64,000 bases of DNA from positions 32,710 through 96,709 of the forward strand of contig NZ_JAQWCQ010000008.1 of NCBI RefSeq assembly GCF_028705895.1. The letters run 5' to 3'. The translations under genes and the position numbers were made by a program. Positions 8,888-18,848 of the stretch are shown here, one piece after another; within the stretch, counting starts at the first letter, position 1, and each line of letters starts with the position of its first letter. This DNA is from Massilibacteroides sp. (GTDB lineage: Bacteria; Bacteroidota; Bacteroidia; Bacteroidales; Tannerellaceae). The notes beneath the pieces are model-generated. The model saw only the letters and a program-made list of their open reading frames with translations. It did not search any database and was not told where the DNA came from.

Positions 8888-10777
8888 ATGAAAAAGACAA
8901 TTGTTGACCTGTTTGAAGGGTCTGTAAAGCAATACCCGAACAACACATTTCTGTGGGAGAAAAAGAAAGATAAATTCGAACCGACTTCTTACAAAGAGGT
9001 ACAGGATCAGGTCTATGCACTCGGTGCCGGATTGATGGCTTTAGGTGTAAAAAAGGGGGATCATATGGCTTTGCTAAGTGAAGGGCGCAATGCCTGGATC
9101 ATTGGTGAATTAGCGATGTTCTACGCGGGAGCTACAAATGTACCTTTATCTATTAAATTAGAAGAGGCGAACGACTTGTTATTTCGCTTACAGCACGCGG
9201 ATGTAAAGTATATTGTCGTTTCCGGAAACCAGCTAAAGAAAATACAATCTATTTTAGATAAATTGCCTTTAGTAGAAAAAGTCATCCTATTTGACGAACA
9301 ACCTCAATATGGAGAGAAAGAAATCTCCATGAATCAGGTGATCGAACTGGGTAAAGACTGGCTGAAAGAACATTCGCTGGAGGAACTTCTTACGGTTGCC
9401 CATTCTTTAACGAATGATGATTATGCAACAATTACTTATACTTCAGGAACTACGGCTGATCCGAAAGGGGTGATCCTGACTCATCGTAATTATACGGCAA
9501 ACGTAGAGCAGTCGCTTACTTGCGTTGACATAGACAGCAATTGGCGTACATTAGTCATCCTACCATTGGATCACTGTTTCGCGCATGTCGTTGGATTCTA
9601 TATTTTCATGTCTCAAGGTGCATCTGTTGCCACCGTACAAGTAGGCCGTACAGGAATGGAAACCTTGAAAAATATCCCGATCAACATTAAAGAAATCAAA
9701 CCGTATCTTATTTTAAGCGTTCCTGCTCTAGCAAAAAGTTTTAAAAAGAACATTGAACAGGGAATCAATGCGAAAGGAGATACAGTCAAGAGTCTGTTTA
9801 ATATAGGTTTGAAGATTGCTTATATATATAATGGTGATGGAGGTGATGATAAGGGACGTGGTTGGCGTTTTATACTGAAACCTCTTGTTGCTCTTTTCGA
9901 TAAGATTGTTTTTTCCAAGGTACGTGAAAACTTTGGTGGAGAACTGAGATTCTTTATCGGAGGTGGTGCTTTACTTGATAAAGACCTGCAGAAATTTTAT
10001 TATGCTATAGGTCTCCCGATGTATCAGGGATATGGATTAAGTGAGGCAACCCCTGTCATTTCGACCAACGGTCCGCGAAGACATAAATTCGGCAGTAGCG
10101 GTGTGTTGGTTCAGCCACTCGACGTCAAAATTTGTGACAATGACAGAAAAGAACTACCCAAAGGAGAAAAAGGCGAAATCGTCATTCATGGAGAAAATGT
10201 AATGGCTGGTTATTGGAAAAATCCTTCCTCAACACAAGAAACGATAATAGATGGCTGGCTCTATACAGGCGATATGGGCTATATGAGTGAGGATAATCTA
10301 TTGTATGTTTTAGGACGATTCAAAAGCTTATTGATAGGTAGTGACGGTGAGAAATACAGTCCGGAAGGAATTGAAGAAGCCTTAGTGGAACACTCCCCGT
10401 CTATTGACCAATTAATTTTGTACAACAATCAGAATCCTTACACGGTCGCTTTGTTGGTTCCCAACAAAGAATATCTGAAAAAGAATGTAGCCGATTTTGC
10501 ATCAGAAGAAGGAAAAGAAGAAGCAATCAGGCTAATTCTGAAAGACATCAACAAGTTCAAAAAAGGAGGCGAACTATTCGGTATGTTTCCGGAACGTTGG
10601 CTACCTGCTTCTTTTGCAGTGCTACCGGAGCCATTTACAGAACAAAACGGAATGGTAAACAGTACCATGAAGATTGTTCGGGGCAAAGTGGAAAAAGCAT
10701 ACGCAAACAGAATTGAATATTTATATCTGGCAGAGGGCAAGAATCCTCTGAATAGTGAAAACAAAAAATCTCTGTAA
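8888..10777 (+). CDS. Long-chain acyl-CoA synthetase (AMP-binding, FadD15-like)
   Basis: Activates fatty acids to acyl-CoA through an acyl-adenylate in the cytoplasm. The adenylate-forming signature YTSGTTADPKGV starts at residue 184. YQGYGLSEATPVIS and GWLYTGDMGY are the later ANL-family motifs, and the protein ends with a C-terminal lid domain. About 629 aa, the size of the long-chain group. ATG at 8888 is chosen over an in-frame TTG at 8879 because the TTG immediately abuts the mfd stop codon and lacks room for a ribosome site. It is probably in one transcript with mfd and the mannosidase, though nothing links the three functionally. Confidence 0.93.
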   Translation: MKKTIVDLFEGSVKQYPNNTFLWEKKKDKFEPTSYKEVQDQVYALGAGLMALGVKKGDHMALLSEGRNAWIIGELAMFYAGATNVPLSIKLEEANDLLFRLQHADVKYIVVSGNQLKKIQSILDKLPLVEKVILFDEQPQYGEKEISMNQVIELGKDWLKEHSLEELLTVAHSLTNDDYATITYTSGTTADPKGVILTHRNYTANVEQSLTCVDIDSNWRTLVILPLDHCFAHVVGFYIFMSQGASVATVQVGRTGMETLKNIPINIKEIKPYLILSVPALAKSFKKNIEQGINAKGDTVKSLFNIGLKIAYIYNGDGGDDKGRGWRFILKPLVALFDKIVFSKVRENFGGELRFFIGGGALLDKDLQKFYYAIGLPMYQGYGLSEATPVISTNGPRRHKFGSSGVLVQPLDVKICDNDRKELPKGEKGEIVIHGENVMAGYWKNPSSTQETIIDGWLYTGDMGYMSEDNLLYVLGRFKSLLIGSDGEKYSPEGIEEALVEHSPSIDQLILYNNQNPYTVALLVPNKEYLKKNVADFASEEGKEEAIRLILKDINKFKKGGELFGMFPERWLPASFAVLPEPFTEQNGMVNSTMKIVRGKVEKAYANRIEYLYLAEGKNPLNSENKKSL

Positions 10778-10808
10778 TAGAATATACCACTAATAAAAAT
10801 TTAGACTT

Positions 10809-13406
10809 ATGAGTTTTAGAACAATTATTCCCACAGCCCTTGCAGGCATGGCCTTATTAATTTCAACGCCGATCTGGGCAGATGGAGTTGTCAACCAAAA
10901 AATTGACAAAGGATGGACTTTTAAACAAGAAAGAGGGAACAACTGGTATCCCGCAACAGTACCCGGTGTAGTACACACCGATTTGATGGACAACAAGATT
11001 ATTGAAGATCCTTTCTTTCGATTGAATGAAAGAGGCGTTCAATGGATTGATAAAGAAGATTGGATTTACAAAATACAATTGAACGTATCGTCCGAGTTAT
11101 TCGACAAAGATAATATTGAACTTGATTTCAAAGGATTGGATACTTATGCAGATGTTTATCTGAATGATTCTTGTATCCTGAAAGCAAACAATATGTTTCG
11201 TGAATGGAGAGTGGATGTAAAAGGTTTACTTAAAAAAGCGGATAACGAATTGCGTATTTATTTTCATTCTCCGATTAAAATGGATATACCTAAGTTTGAC
11301 GCATTAAATTATGTAAATGAAGCAGGAAACGACCAATCGCAAAATGGGGGTGTCTTTGATAAAAAAGTAAGCGTCTTTGCTCGTAAGGCAGGTTATCATT
11401 ACGGATGGGACTGGGGGCCTCGTTTGGTTACCAGCGGTATCTGGCGTCCGGTTTATCTGGAAGGATGGAACAATGCCCGGATTGATAATGTACACTACAT
11501 ACAGGAGAAGGTCTCTGCCAAACGTGCTAACATCAAAGTTAAAGCAGAAGTCCTTGCAGATAAAGCAGGAGAAGCTGTTTTAACGATCAAAGCTGATGGA
11601 ATCAAGAACGGTTGGACAACGAAAGCCTCGCTCACCAAAGGGGTAAATCTGATTGAAAAAGACATTGTTGTTAACAATCCGAAACTTTGGTGGAGCAATG
11701 GTCTGGGTGAGCCTCATCTTTATTCATTTACGACAACCGTATCATTTAATGGCAAAGAAGCCGATAGCCGCACAGAAAATTTGGGTATCCGCGAACTGAA
11801 AGTGATCAATGAGAAAGACGAATTCGGACATACATTCTATTTCCGTTTAAATGGAGTAAATGTTTTTGCTAAAGGAGCCAACTACATTCCGCAGGATAAT
11901 TTCCTTCCACGCCTCACATTCAAGAACTACGAAAAAACAATTCTTGATGCGGTAAATGCCAATATGAATATGCTTCGTATCTGGGGAGGTGGTATCTATG
12001 AAGAAGACATGTTCTACGAGTTATGCGACAAATACGGCATTTTAGTATGGCAGGACTTCATGTTTGCATGCAGTACCTACCCGATGAATCCTGAAATGTT
12101 GGATAATATCCGTCATGAAGCAAAAGATAATATCATTCGCCTACGTAACCATCCGAGTATTGCCATCTGGTGTGGGAATAATGAAAGTCACACGGCTTGG
12201 TTTAACTGGGGATGGATGCCTAAATTTAAAAAATTAGGTGTATTGGATGAAATGCGTAAAGATTATAAAGATGTTTTCCACGGTGTCTTAGAAGAAGCTG
12301 TAGCAGAATATGACCCAACAGCATTCTATTGGCCATCTTCACCTTACGGGGGCGATCCGGATGCCAAATGTGAATCGGGAACAGTCAATTGGAATCCAAA
12401 CGGAGACGCACACTATTGGGGTGTATGGCATGCGAAGGATTCTATTGCAAATTACAACCATATACGTGCCCGTTTCTTCTCGGAATATGGTTTCCAATCC
12501 TTCCCGGAATATCAATCCGTATTGAAATATGCACCGGAAGAACGTGATCACGATATCTTCTCAGAAGTGATGATGGCTCACCAACGTGGCGGTAGTCATG
12601 CAAACGGACTGATAGAATGGTATTTGTTGAACGAATACCGCAAGCCTAAAGATTTCCAGAACTTCCTTTATATGGGACAATTATTGCAGGGAGACGCAAT
12701 CAAGACAGCAATCGAAGCGCACCGTCGTGATATGCCTTATTGTATGGGTTCTCTTTACTGGCAACACAATGATTGCTGGCCGGTAGCTTCTTGGTCAAGC
12801 CGTGATTATTACGGACGTTGGAAAGCGCAGCATTATTTTGCTAAAAAAGCATTTGCTAATATTTTGGTTTCTCCTATTGCAGAGAATGGAACTCTTAATG
12901 TATATGTTGTTTCTGACAATTTATATAAAATAAAAGGCCACTTAATTCTCCGTGTATTAGATCTAAAGGGTAATGTTGTTACCACCCAAAAAGTCTATGT
13001 AACCCTGCCGGCAAATACCAGTAAAATCCAACTGACGGAAAAGATTGAAAAGTTGCTGGGCGATAAAAAAGCGAACGAAGTAGTTGTTAACGTTCGTTTC
13101 ACTCCCAATAAAGGTGAAACAGTCTCAAGCAATTATTTCCTTACTCGTTATAAGGATATTGACTTCCCGAAAGCAAATATTAAACTACAATCGACACCTG
13201 CTTCGGATGGTTTTGACGTAACAGTTGAAAGCGACACATTTGCGCGCGGGGTATTTCTGAGTATTGAAGGAATAGACAATTTCTTCTCGGACAACTATTT
13301 TGACCTGCTTCCAGGAGAGCCGGTAAAAATACATGTAAAAACATCTTTGGATAAAATTACATTTGACAAACAACTAAAAAGTGTCAGTATAAGTGATGCC
13401 TATTAA
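10809..13406 (+). CDS. Secreted GH2 beta-mannosidase
   Basis: Exo-acting beta-mannosidase of glycoside hydrolase family 2 that removes terminal beta-mannose from oligosaccharides. A signal peptide (about 1-24, ending PIWA) predicts periplasmic location. The N-terminal sugar-binding sandwich holds WYPATVPGVVHTDL. The catalytic barrel has the acid/base Glu459 in WCGNNES and the nucleophile Glu559 in SEYGFQSFPEY, both typical of the mannosidase subgroup rather than beta-galactosidases. 865 aa matches the family. The gene starts 31 bp after the acyl-CoA synthetase and ends before a strong terminator at 13434. It could process N-glycan or mannan fragments. No linked SusC/D pair is adjacent (the nearest lies 5.6 kb upstream behind a terminator). 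Confidence 0.93.
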   Translation: MSFRTIIPTALAGMALLISTPIWADGVVNQKIDKGWTFKQERGNNWYPATVPGVVHTDLMDNKIIEDPFFRLNERGVQWIDKEDWIYKIQLNVSSELFDKDNIELDFKGLDTYADVYLNDSCILKANNMFREWRVDVKGLLKKADNELRIYFHSPIKMDIPKFDALNYVNEAGNDQSQNGGVFDKKVSVFARKAGYHYGWDWGPRLVTSGIWRPVYLEGWNNARIDNVHYIQEKVSAKRANIKVKAEVLADKAGEAVLTIKADGIKNGWTTKASLTKGVNLIEKDIVVNNPKLWWSNGLGEPHLYSFTTTVSFNGKEADSRTENLGIRELKVINEKDEFGHTFYFRLNGVNVFAKGANYIPQDNFLPRLTFKNYEKTILDAVNANMNMLRIWGGGIYEEDMFYELCDKYGILVWQDFMFACSTYPMNPEMLDNIRHEAKDNIIRLRNHPSIAIWCGNNESHTAWFNWGWMPKFKKLGVLDEMRKDYKDVFHGVLEEAVAEYDPTAFYWPSSPYGGDPDAKCESGTVNWNPNGDAHYWGVWHAKDSIANYNHIRARFFSEYGFQSFPEYQSVLKYAPEERDHDIFSEVMMAHQRGGSHANGLIEWYLLNEYRKPKDFQNFLYMGQLLQGDAIKTAIEAHRRDMPYCMGSLYWQHNDCWPVASWSSRDYYGRWKAQHYFAKKAFANILVSPIAENGTLNVYVVSDNLYKIKGHLILRVLDLKGNVVTTQKVYVTLPANTSKIQLTEKIEKLLGDKKANEVVVNVRFTPNKGETVSSNYFLTRYKDIDFPKANIKLQSTPASDGFDVTVESDTFARGVFLSIEGIDNFFSDNYFDLLPGEPVKIHVKTSLDKITFDKQLKSVSISDAY

Positions 13407-13433
13407 GTCATCAGGTTATAAATTACAATAAAC

Positions 13434-13475
13434 AGGGGTGGTTACAAAACATTAGTAACCATCCCTTTGTTTTTA
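13434..13475 (+). terminator. Intrinsic terminator after the beta-mannosidase
   Basis: A 12-bp stem (13434-13445 with 13455-13466, one G-T pair) has a 9-nt loop and is followed by TTTGTTTTT. Confidence 0.88.
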
Positions 13476-13548
13476 GATTATTGTATGACTTACAATGCAG
13501 ATTAAATATTATTAAAGACTAAGCATTAGGGAGCTTTAGGAAAAATAG

Positions 13549-13556
13549 TACCTTTG
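13549..13556 (+). promoter_or_regulatory. -7 box for the DUF5686 gene
   Basis: TACCTTTG is an exact TAnnTTTG match 38 bp upstream of the ATG at 13595, placed between the preceding terminator and the gene. Confidence 0.65.
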
Positions 13557-13594
13557 CAGTCATATTTTTTACAATTGCAACAGTTCAAATTTAG

Positions 13595-16171
13595 ATGATC
13601 AAAATAATCCGCAATATATCTATCCTGTTTCTTTTTGTCATATTCGGGACTTTGCTTTCTCATGCGCAGAATATTACTTCTGCATCAGGCATTGTAAAAG
13701 ATTCAATTTCAGGAGAACCGCTATCTTATGTTTCTGTAATTTTCGAGAATTCAACGATCGGAGCAATGACAGATGATGCGGGTAAATTCACTCTTCAGAA
13801 CAACAGTGGGTTTACCAAACTTGTGGTTAGTTCTTTAGGATACGACACCAAAAGGATTCCACTGAAACAAGGGAGTAAAAACGAAGGATTGGTCATTTTG
13901 TTGTCTTCTACATCGTTTCAGATTTCCGAAGTAGTAGTAAAGCCGAAGAGAGAGAAATACTCCCGAAAGGACAATCCGGCTGTTGAACTAATTAAGAAAG
14001 TAATTGAGCGTAAAGACGAGAACAGAATCGAAGCAAAAGATCAATATCAGGTTGAAACATACGAAAAACTCAGTATTTCTTTTGACAATTTCAACCCTGA
14101 TTTCGAAAAGAATGCCTTCATGAAGAAGCTGAAGTTTATCAAAAATTACTTAGATACTTCTGAATTCGACGGCAAACCGATTCTAACAGTATCCATCAGA
14201 GAAACATTAGCAGATCAATATTATCGCAAACATCCGAAATCAAACAAGACATTTATAAAAGGAAAGAGACTCCAGGGAATAGACGAGACAATCGATGAAG
14301 GAGGAATAACATCCAACCTTGAGGAGATATTTCAAAGCATTAACATATTTGATAACAACATCAATATATTATTGAATCGATTTGTAAGCCCGCTTTCTTC
14401 CACCTTAGCGGTAAGCTATTATCAATATTACATCATGGATACGCTTGATATCGGTGGAGACAAATGTGTTGACCTGGCCTTTGTTCCGGTCAACAGTCAG
14501 AGTTACGGCTTCACAGGAAGGCTATATATTACATTAGACGGCAACTATTCTTTAAAGAAATTCCTGCTTAATGTACCTCATAATATAAATCTTAATTTCG
14601 TTGACAGACTTCGCATTGAACAACAATTCAAGCAAATGCCCGACAGCACGTGGGTAGTTGACAGCGAGAATACATACATTAATTTCTATATTGTAAAAGG
14701 ATCTCAGCAATTCTATGCCCATCAGTTGAGAACCTATAATCAGTATCAATTCGATATACCGAAGGCCGATTCCATATTCAATCAGATGGGACCTATACAT
14801 ATTGAGAAGATGGCAGATGCACGTCCGGATACATTCTGGATAAACAAGAGGCATGTACCTTTAAAAGAAAAGGAAAGCGCATTAGACGATCTGTTGGCAG
14901 AACTACGAAAAATACCGGTATTTAATGTATTGATAAAAACTGCTGAGATATTAATCTCCGGCTATGTTCCAACAGGTAGGGATCGAAGCACAAGTGATTT
15001 TGACTTTGGTCCTATGAATACGATATTAAGTTCCAATAAATTAGAAGGATTACGCGTTCGGGTTGGAGGTATGACAACCGCAAATCTTACCCCTCATTGG
15101 TTTGCCAGCGGTTATCTTGCTTATGGAATGAATGACCGGAAGTTTAAATACAACACCAAACTCACATACAGTTTTAATGAGAAGAAATATCATGAAGGGG
15201 AGAATCCTGTAAATAATCTTTCATTGATACAGGAATATGATCTATATACTCCTGGGCAAGACTTCTTATTTACATCAAAAGATAACGTATTCGTAGCCTT
15301 AAAAGTCGGCGCTCCGATAACTAAAATGAACTATATCAGGAAGTCTGAACTCCAATACCAGAAAGAGTGGCTTAACGGGCTCACGTTAACATCGTGGTAT
15401 AAAAATCAAAATTCAGAAGCCGCCGGAACACTAAACTATATTCAACGGGATGAAAATGGTTCTTTGTTCCGTATTAACGACATAACAACATCGGAGTTCG
15501 GGTTACAACTTCGATTTGCTCCGGGAGAGAAAGCTTATTCGGGACGTGCAGGAAAAGAATCAGTCTTTAACTTAGCAAAAGATGCACCGATATTCAGATT
15601 ATCACACCAACTGGGAACTGATATATTAGGTGGTGAATACAAATTCAACAGAACAGAAGCAAGTGCTGAAAAGCGTATCTGGTTATCTTCTTTCGGACAT
15701 ATAGACACACAGATTAAGGCAGGGAAGATATGGGACAAAGTACCTTTCCCGCTACTTATTATGCCAAATACCAACCAGTCTATCACTATACAGCCGGAAG
15801 CTTTTCATATGATGAATCCGATGGAATTTCTGACCGACCAATATGTATCGCTTAGCGCAACGTATTATCTCAAGGGGTGGATACTCAATCGTATTCCGGG
15901 AATAAACTGGCTCCGCCTGCGTGAAGTTGTTTCGTTCAATGGTGTCTATGGAAGTTTGTCGAACAAGAACAATCCGATGTATAGTAATAATTTGTTCCTA
16001 TTCCCTGACGGCTCGCAACCAATAGGAAAAACGCCTTACATGGAAGTCAGCTTTGGTTTAGAGAATATATTTAAGATATTACGTATCGATTACTATAGAA
16101 GACTGAATTATTTGAATAATCCCGATATTAAAAAAGGAGGGATACGCATAGCATTACGCTTTTCCTTCTAA
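13595..16171 (+). CDS. DUF5686 outer-membrane protein with carboxypeptidase-regulatory-like domain
   Basis: The protein has a signal peptide (about 1-25, ending SHAQ), then a carboxypeptidase-D regulatory-like beta-sandwich at about 28-115 (GIVKDSISGEPLSYVSVIFENSTIG type). A long region of the DUF5686 family follows, and beta-strand-rich sequence ends in IRIALRFSF with a terminal Phe, as in outer-membrane barrels. Length of 858 aa is usual for the family. Members are widespread in Bacteroidetes but have no established biochemical function known to me. A role as an outer-membrane barrel is inferred. The nhaC gene begins 12 bp downstream, so the two are probably co-transcribed. Confidence 0.85.
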   Translation: MIKIIRNISILFLFVIFGTLLSHAQNITSASGIVKDSISGEPLSYVSVIFENSTIGAMTDDAGKFTLQNNSGFTKLVVSSLGYDTKRIPLKQGSKNEGLVILLSSTSFQISEVVVKPKREKYSRKDNPAVELIKKVIERKDENRIEAKDQYQVETYEKLSISFDNFNPDFEKNAFMKKLKFIKNYLDTSEFDGKPILTVSIRETLADQYYRKHPKSNKTFIKGKRLQGIDETIDEGGITSNLEEIFQSINIFDNNINILLNRFVSPLSSTLAVSYYQYYIMDTLDIGGDKCVDLAFVPVNSQSYGFTGRLYITLDGNYSLKKFLLNVPHNINLNFVDRLRIEQQFKQMPDSTWVVDSENTYINFYIVKGSQQFYAHQLRTYNQYQFDIPKADSIFNQMGPIHIEKMADARPDTFWINKRHVPLKEKESALDDLLAELRKIPVFNVLIKTAEILISGYVPTGRDRSTSDFDFGPMNTILSSNKLEGLRVRVGGMTTANLTPHWFASGYLAYGMNDRKFKYNTKLTYSFNEKKYHEGENPVNNLSLIQEYDLYTPGQDFLFTSKDNVFVALKVGAPITKMNYIRKSELQYQKEWLNGLTLTSWYKNQNSEAAGTLNYIQRDENGSLFRINDITTSEFGLQLRFAPGEKAYSGRAGKESVFNLAKDAPIFRLSHQLGTDILGGEYKFNRTEASAEKRIWLSSFGHIDTQIKAGKIWDKVPFPLLIMPNTNQSITIQPEAFHMMNPMEFLTDQYVSLSATYYLKGWILNRIPGINWLRLREVVSFNGVYGSLSNKNNPMYSNNLFLFPDGSQPIGKTPYMEVSFGLENIFKILRIDYYRRLNYLNNPDIKKGGIRIALRFSF

Positions 16172-16183
16172 TAAAAACAACGC

Positions 16184-17494
16184 ATGACCTCTTCTGATTT
16201 CAATCCCAACAGAGCTCCAAATCCTTGGGCACTTCTGCCATTAGGGATATTTCTTATATCCTACCTTGTCGTTTCCATAATCGCTGGAGATTTTTATAAA
16301 ATGCCGATATCCGTAGCTTTTGTCATTGCTTCAATTGTGGCTATCGGCATATCTAAAGGAGGCAAGATCGCAAACCGGATGGAGCAGTTTTGCCGCGGAG
16401 CCGGAGACAGCAATATTATGCTCATGGTTGTCATTTTCGTTTTAGCAGGTGCTTTTGCTGAAACAACAAAAGCAACAGGAGCCATAGATGCGGCTGTAAA
16501 TCTGACATTATCCGTTATCCCCGGTAATCTTCTTGTAGCGGGTATTTTTATTGCGGGTTGTCTCATTTCTATTGCTATTGGCACATCCGTCGGAACAATC
16601 GTAGCTTTATCTCCTGTCATTGTCGGCATAGCTACAAAAACGGGTATTCCTACAGAAATGATGTTAGCATCTGTTGTTGGCGGAGCTATGTTTGGAGACA
16701 ATTTATCATTTATTTCAGATACAACTATAATTGTTACCCGTACGCAAGGTTGTGACATGTCCGATAAATTTAAACTAAACATCAGAATTGTTGCCCCCAT
16801 AGCTATTCTTACGTTATTATTATACATTTTTTTGGGGAATGAAGTAAGAGAAGCCTACCAACCCGAAGTAGTTGAATGGGTTAATGTAATACCTTATCTT
16901 ATAGTACTTGTTATTGCCGTATTAGGCGTAAACGTAACCTTCGTCTTGGTTATTGGTATTATTCTTTCAGGAATTACAGGATTAATAACCGGACATATAG
17001 GTTTATGGGATTGGACTATTTCTATGGGAAAAGGAATCACAGGCATGGGAGAATTGATCATTGTTACGATTTTGGCTGGAGGAATGCTGGAAATGATTCG
17101 GTTTAACGGAGGAATAGATTGGCTAATATTAAAACTCACATCCCATATACACGGACGAAAAGGAGCTGAAACAAGCATGGCTGCATTTACAGCATTTGCA
17201 AATTTCTGTACAGCGAATAATACAATTGCATTAATTATTGCCGGACCGATAGCAAAGAACATTGCTACGAAATTTGATGTAGATCCTCGTCGGAGTGCAA
17301 GTCTGATAGACATTTTTTCCTGTGCAGTACAAGGGTTCATCCCTTATGGCGCACAACTTCTTATTGCCTCCGGTTTAGGAGAAGTATCCCCCTTAGAGAT
17401 TATGCCCTACCTCTATTATCCTTACCTTTTAGGTGTCGGAGGAGCTTTTGCTATTTTGTTGGGATTTCCTAAAACCTCTAAAGCAACTATATAA
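16184..17494 (+). CDS. NhaC-family Na+/H+ antiporter
   Basis: Predicted inner-membrane sodium/proton antiporter of 436 aa with 11-12 hydrophobic segments. The family motifs around residues 120-190, GTSVGTIVALSPV and GGAMFGDNLSFISDTTI, are intact, as is the C-terminal FANFCTANNTIALIIAGPIAK stretch. It probably exports Na+ for pH and sodium homeostasis. It sits 12 bp after the DUF5686 gene. The hydrophobic N terminus begins after a short Pro-rich cytoplasmic lead. The exact exchanged ions cannot be read from sequence. Confidence 0.88.
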   Translation: MTSSDFNPNRAPNPWALLPLGIFLISYLVVSIIAGDFYKMPISVAFVIASIVAIGISKGGKIANRMEQFCRGAGDSNIMLMVVIFVLAGAFAETTKATGAIDAAVNLTLSVIPGNLLVAGIFIAGCLISIAIGTSVGTIVALSPVIVGIATKTGIPTEMMLASVVGGAMFGDNLSFISDTTIIVTRTQGCDMSDKFKLNIRIVAPIAILTLLLYIFLGNEVREAYQPEVVEWVNVIPYLIVLVIAVLGVNVTFVLVIGIILSGITGLITGHIGLWDWTISMGKGITGMGELIIVTILAGGMLEMIRFNGGIDWLILKLTSHIHGRKGAETSMAAFTAFANFCTANNTIALIIAGPIAKNIATKFDVDPRRSASLIDIFSCAVQGFIPYGAQLLIASGLGEVSPLEIMPYLYYPYLLGVGGAFAILLGFPKTSKATI

Positions 17495-17582
17495 AAAGGT
17501 TGATTCTCTTTAATATTGTCAAAAAAGCGTTAATCTTCCTCATTATTACTATCAAAAACCATTCTTCCTGTCTGTTTTCATC

Positions 17583-17590
17583 TATTTTTG
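17583..17590 (+). promoter_or_regulatory. -7 box for the DUF4858-like gene
   Basis: TATTTTTG is an exact TAnnTTTG match 20 bp before the ATG at 17611. Confidence 0.5.
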
Positions 17591-17610
17591 AAGAATAAAC
17601 ATAGAATTCA

Positions 17611-18207
17611 ATGATTATTCGCAAACTACTTCTTCTCGTATCCTGTTTTCTTTTGGCTGCAAATATAAGTGCGCAGTTATCAAAAGAAGACTCTCTATGG
17701 ATTGAAGGAGTAAAGTCGGGCAAAATAAAAATAGAGTTAAACCCCGAAACAAAACGAGCCATTGAAGAAGGACGCCTAATCAGGTCTGACAAGCCCAATA
17801 CCCAACTACTTGAATCATCCTCCGAGTTACCTATTTTAAAAGAATTTACAGGAATTCAACCAGAGGAAGAAGATACAGAAATAATAGACCTCTCTTCCCT
17901 CCCTCCCGGTGTGTTCATGTTATATGATATACCGGACAGTACGCAATTAAAAAGTTTGGTTTATGTGTCGAAAAATAGAGATTACATAAGCATGAAAAGA
18001 ATATCAATCGGAAGCAAAGGATTTTATGTTACCGCGCATACAGGAGATTTAAGTCCGGAAATCAAAGACGGGCAATCTCGCGGAGGAGCATTAGCCGGTA
18101 TCGGATACGCATTTTCGATGGAGGATATTCTACGTTATATATTCTGGCCCAGCGAACGGGCAAAGAAAAGAAACAGAAAATACGCTACCGCCTGGAAGAC
18201 ATATTAA
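17611..18207 (+). CDS. Secreted protein, DUF4858-like
   Basis: 198-aa protein with a clear signal peptide (about 1-22, ending ISAQ) and no further membrane segment, so probably periplasmic. I tentatively place it in DUF4858, a Bacteroidales-restricted family without known function. Visible features are an acidic patch near residues 85-95 (EEEDTEI), a GVFMLYDIPDS segment, and a basic C terminus (SERAKKRNRKYATAWKTY). A -7 box 20 bp upstream suggests its own transcript. No function is proposed. Confidence 0.7.
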   Translation: MIIRKLLLLVSCFLLAANISAQLSKEDSLWIEGVKSGKIKIELNPETKRAIEEGRLIRSDKPNTQLLESSSELPILKEFTGIQPEEEDTEIIDLSSLPPGVFMLYDIPDSTQLKSLVYVSKNRDYISMKRISIGSKGFYVTAHTGDLSPEIKDGQSRGGALAGIGYAFSMEDILRYIFWPSERAKKRNRKYATAWKTY

Positions 18208-18262
18208 TCTGTTTATCGGGAAGTAATCACGAACATCCTTTCTGTAAGTCGCAAGATATTAC

Positions 18263-18270
18263 TACTTTTG
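18263..18270 (+). promoter_or_regulatory. -7 box for the DUF5063/exonuclease/methyltransferase operon
   Basis: TACTTTTG is an exact TAnnTTTG match 29 bp before the ATG at 18300. Confidence 0.6.
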
Positions 18271-18299
18271 TCAACAAAAATAGTCAAAGACAATAGTGT

Positions 18300-18848
18300 A
18301 TGAATGAACATAGTCCGATATATGAACGCAACACGCTGGAATTTGTCACAGTAGCTTTGGAATTTTGTTCATTTATCGAAAACACAAAAGAGGTAAGTTT
18401 ATTTGATTTTGTTGATAAAGCAACTAAATTATTGCCTTTATTATATCTCAAGGCTGCTTTACTTCCGGAGATTGAAAGCGATGATGATATAGAATTAGAA
18501 TTGACGGTAACAGAAGACATGTATGAATCTGTAAGAGAGCGCATAGCAGACTTGTTAGGCGAATATGATGCATACTTGGATACCTTTCATCCGGACATGC
18601 AATACAGTGATGCTCCTATTGCCGCATTTATTTCAGAAAACCTGGCAGACGTATATCAGGATACTGGCAATTTTGTATCTCTTTTCAGACAAGGGAACGA
18701 AGATATTATGCAGGAAGCGATGGCCGTTTGCCGTACAAATTTCATTGAGTTCTGGGGACAACCGCTTTTGAATGCCTTAAAAGCTATGCATTCATTAAGA
18801 TACAATGCGTCTTTAGAACCGGACACAAACGAAGAGGAGCAAGAATAA
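18300..18848 (+). CDS. DUF5063 domain protein
   Basis: 182-aa, acidic, soluble, helix-rich cytoplasmic protein with no signal peptide. It matches the DUF5063 family, whose function is not established to my knowledge. Its stop codon shares a base with the ATG of the exonuclease gene, so the two are translationally coupled. That gene in turn abuts a methyltransferase gene. The tight packing suggests a role with nucleic-acid processing, which is inference from context only. Conserved-looking segments are TLEFVTVALEFCSFIE near the N terminus and SLFRQGNEDIMQEAMAVC in the C-terminal half. Confidence 0.8.
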   Translation: MNEHSPIYERNTLEFVTVALEFCSFIENTKEVSLFDFVDKATKLLPLLYLKAALLPEIESDDDIELELTVTEDMYESVRERIADLLGEYDAYLDTFHPDMQYSDAPIAAFISENLADVYQDTGNFVSLFRQGNEDIMQEAMAVCRTNFIEFWGQPLLNALKAMHSLRYNASLEPDTNEEEQE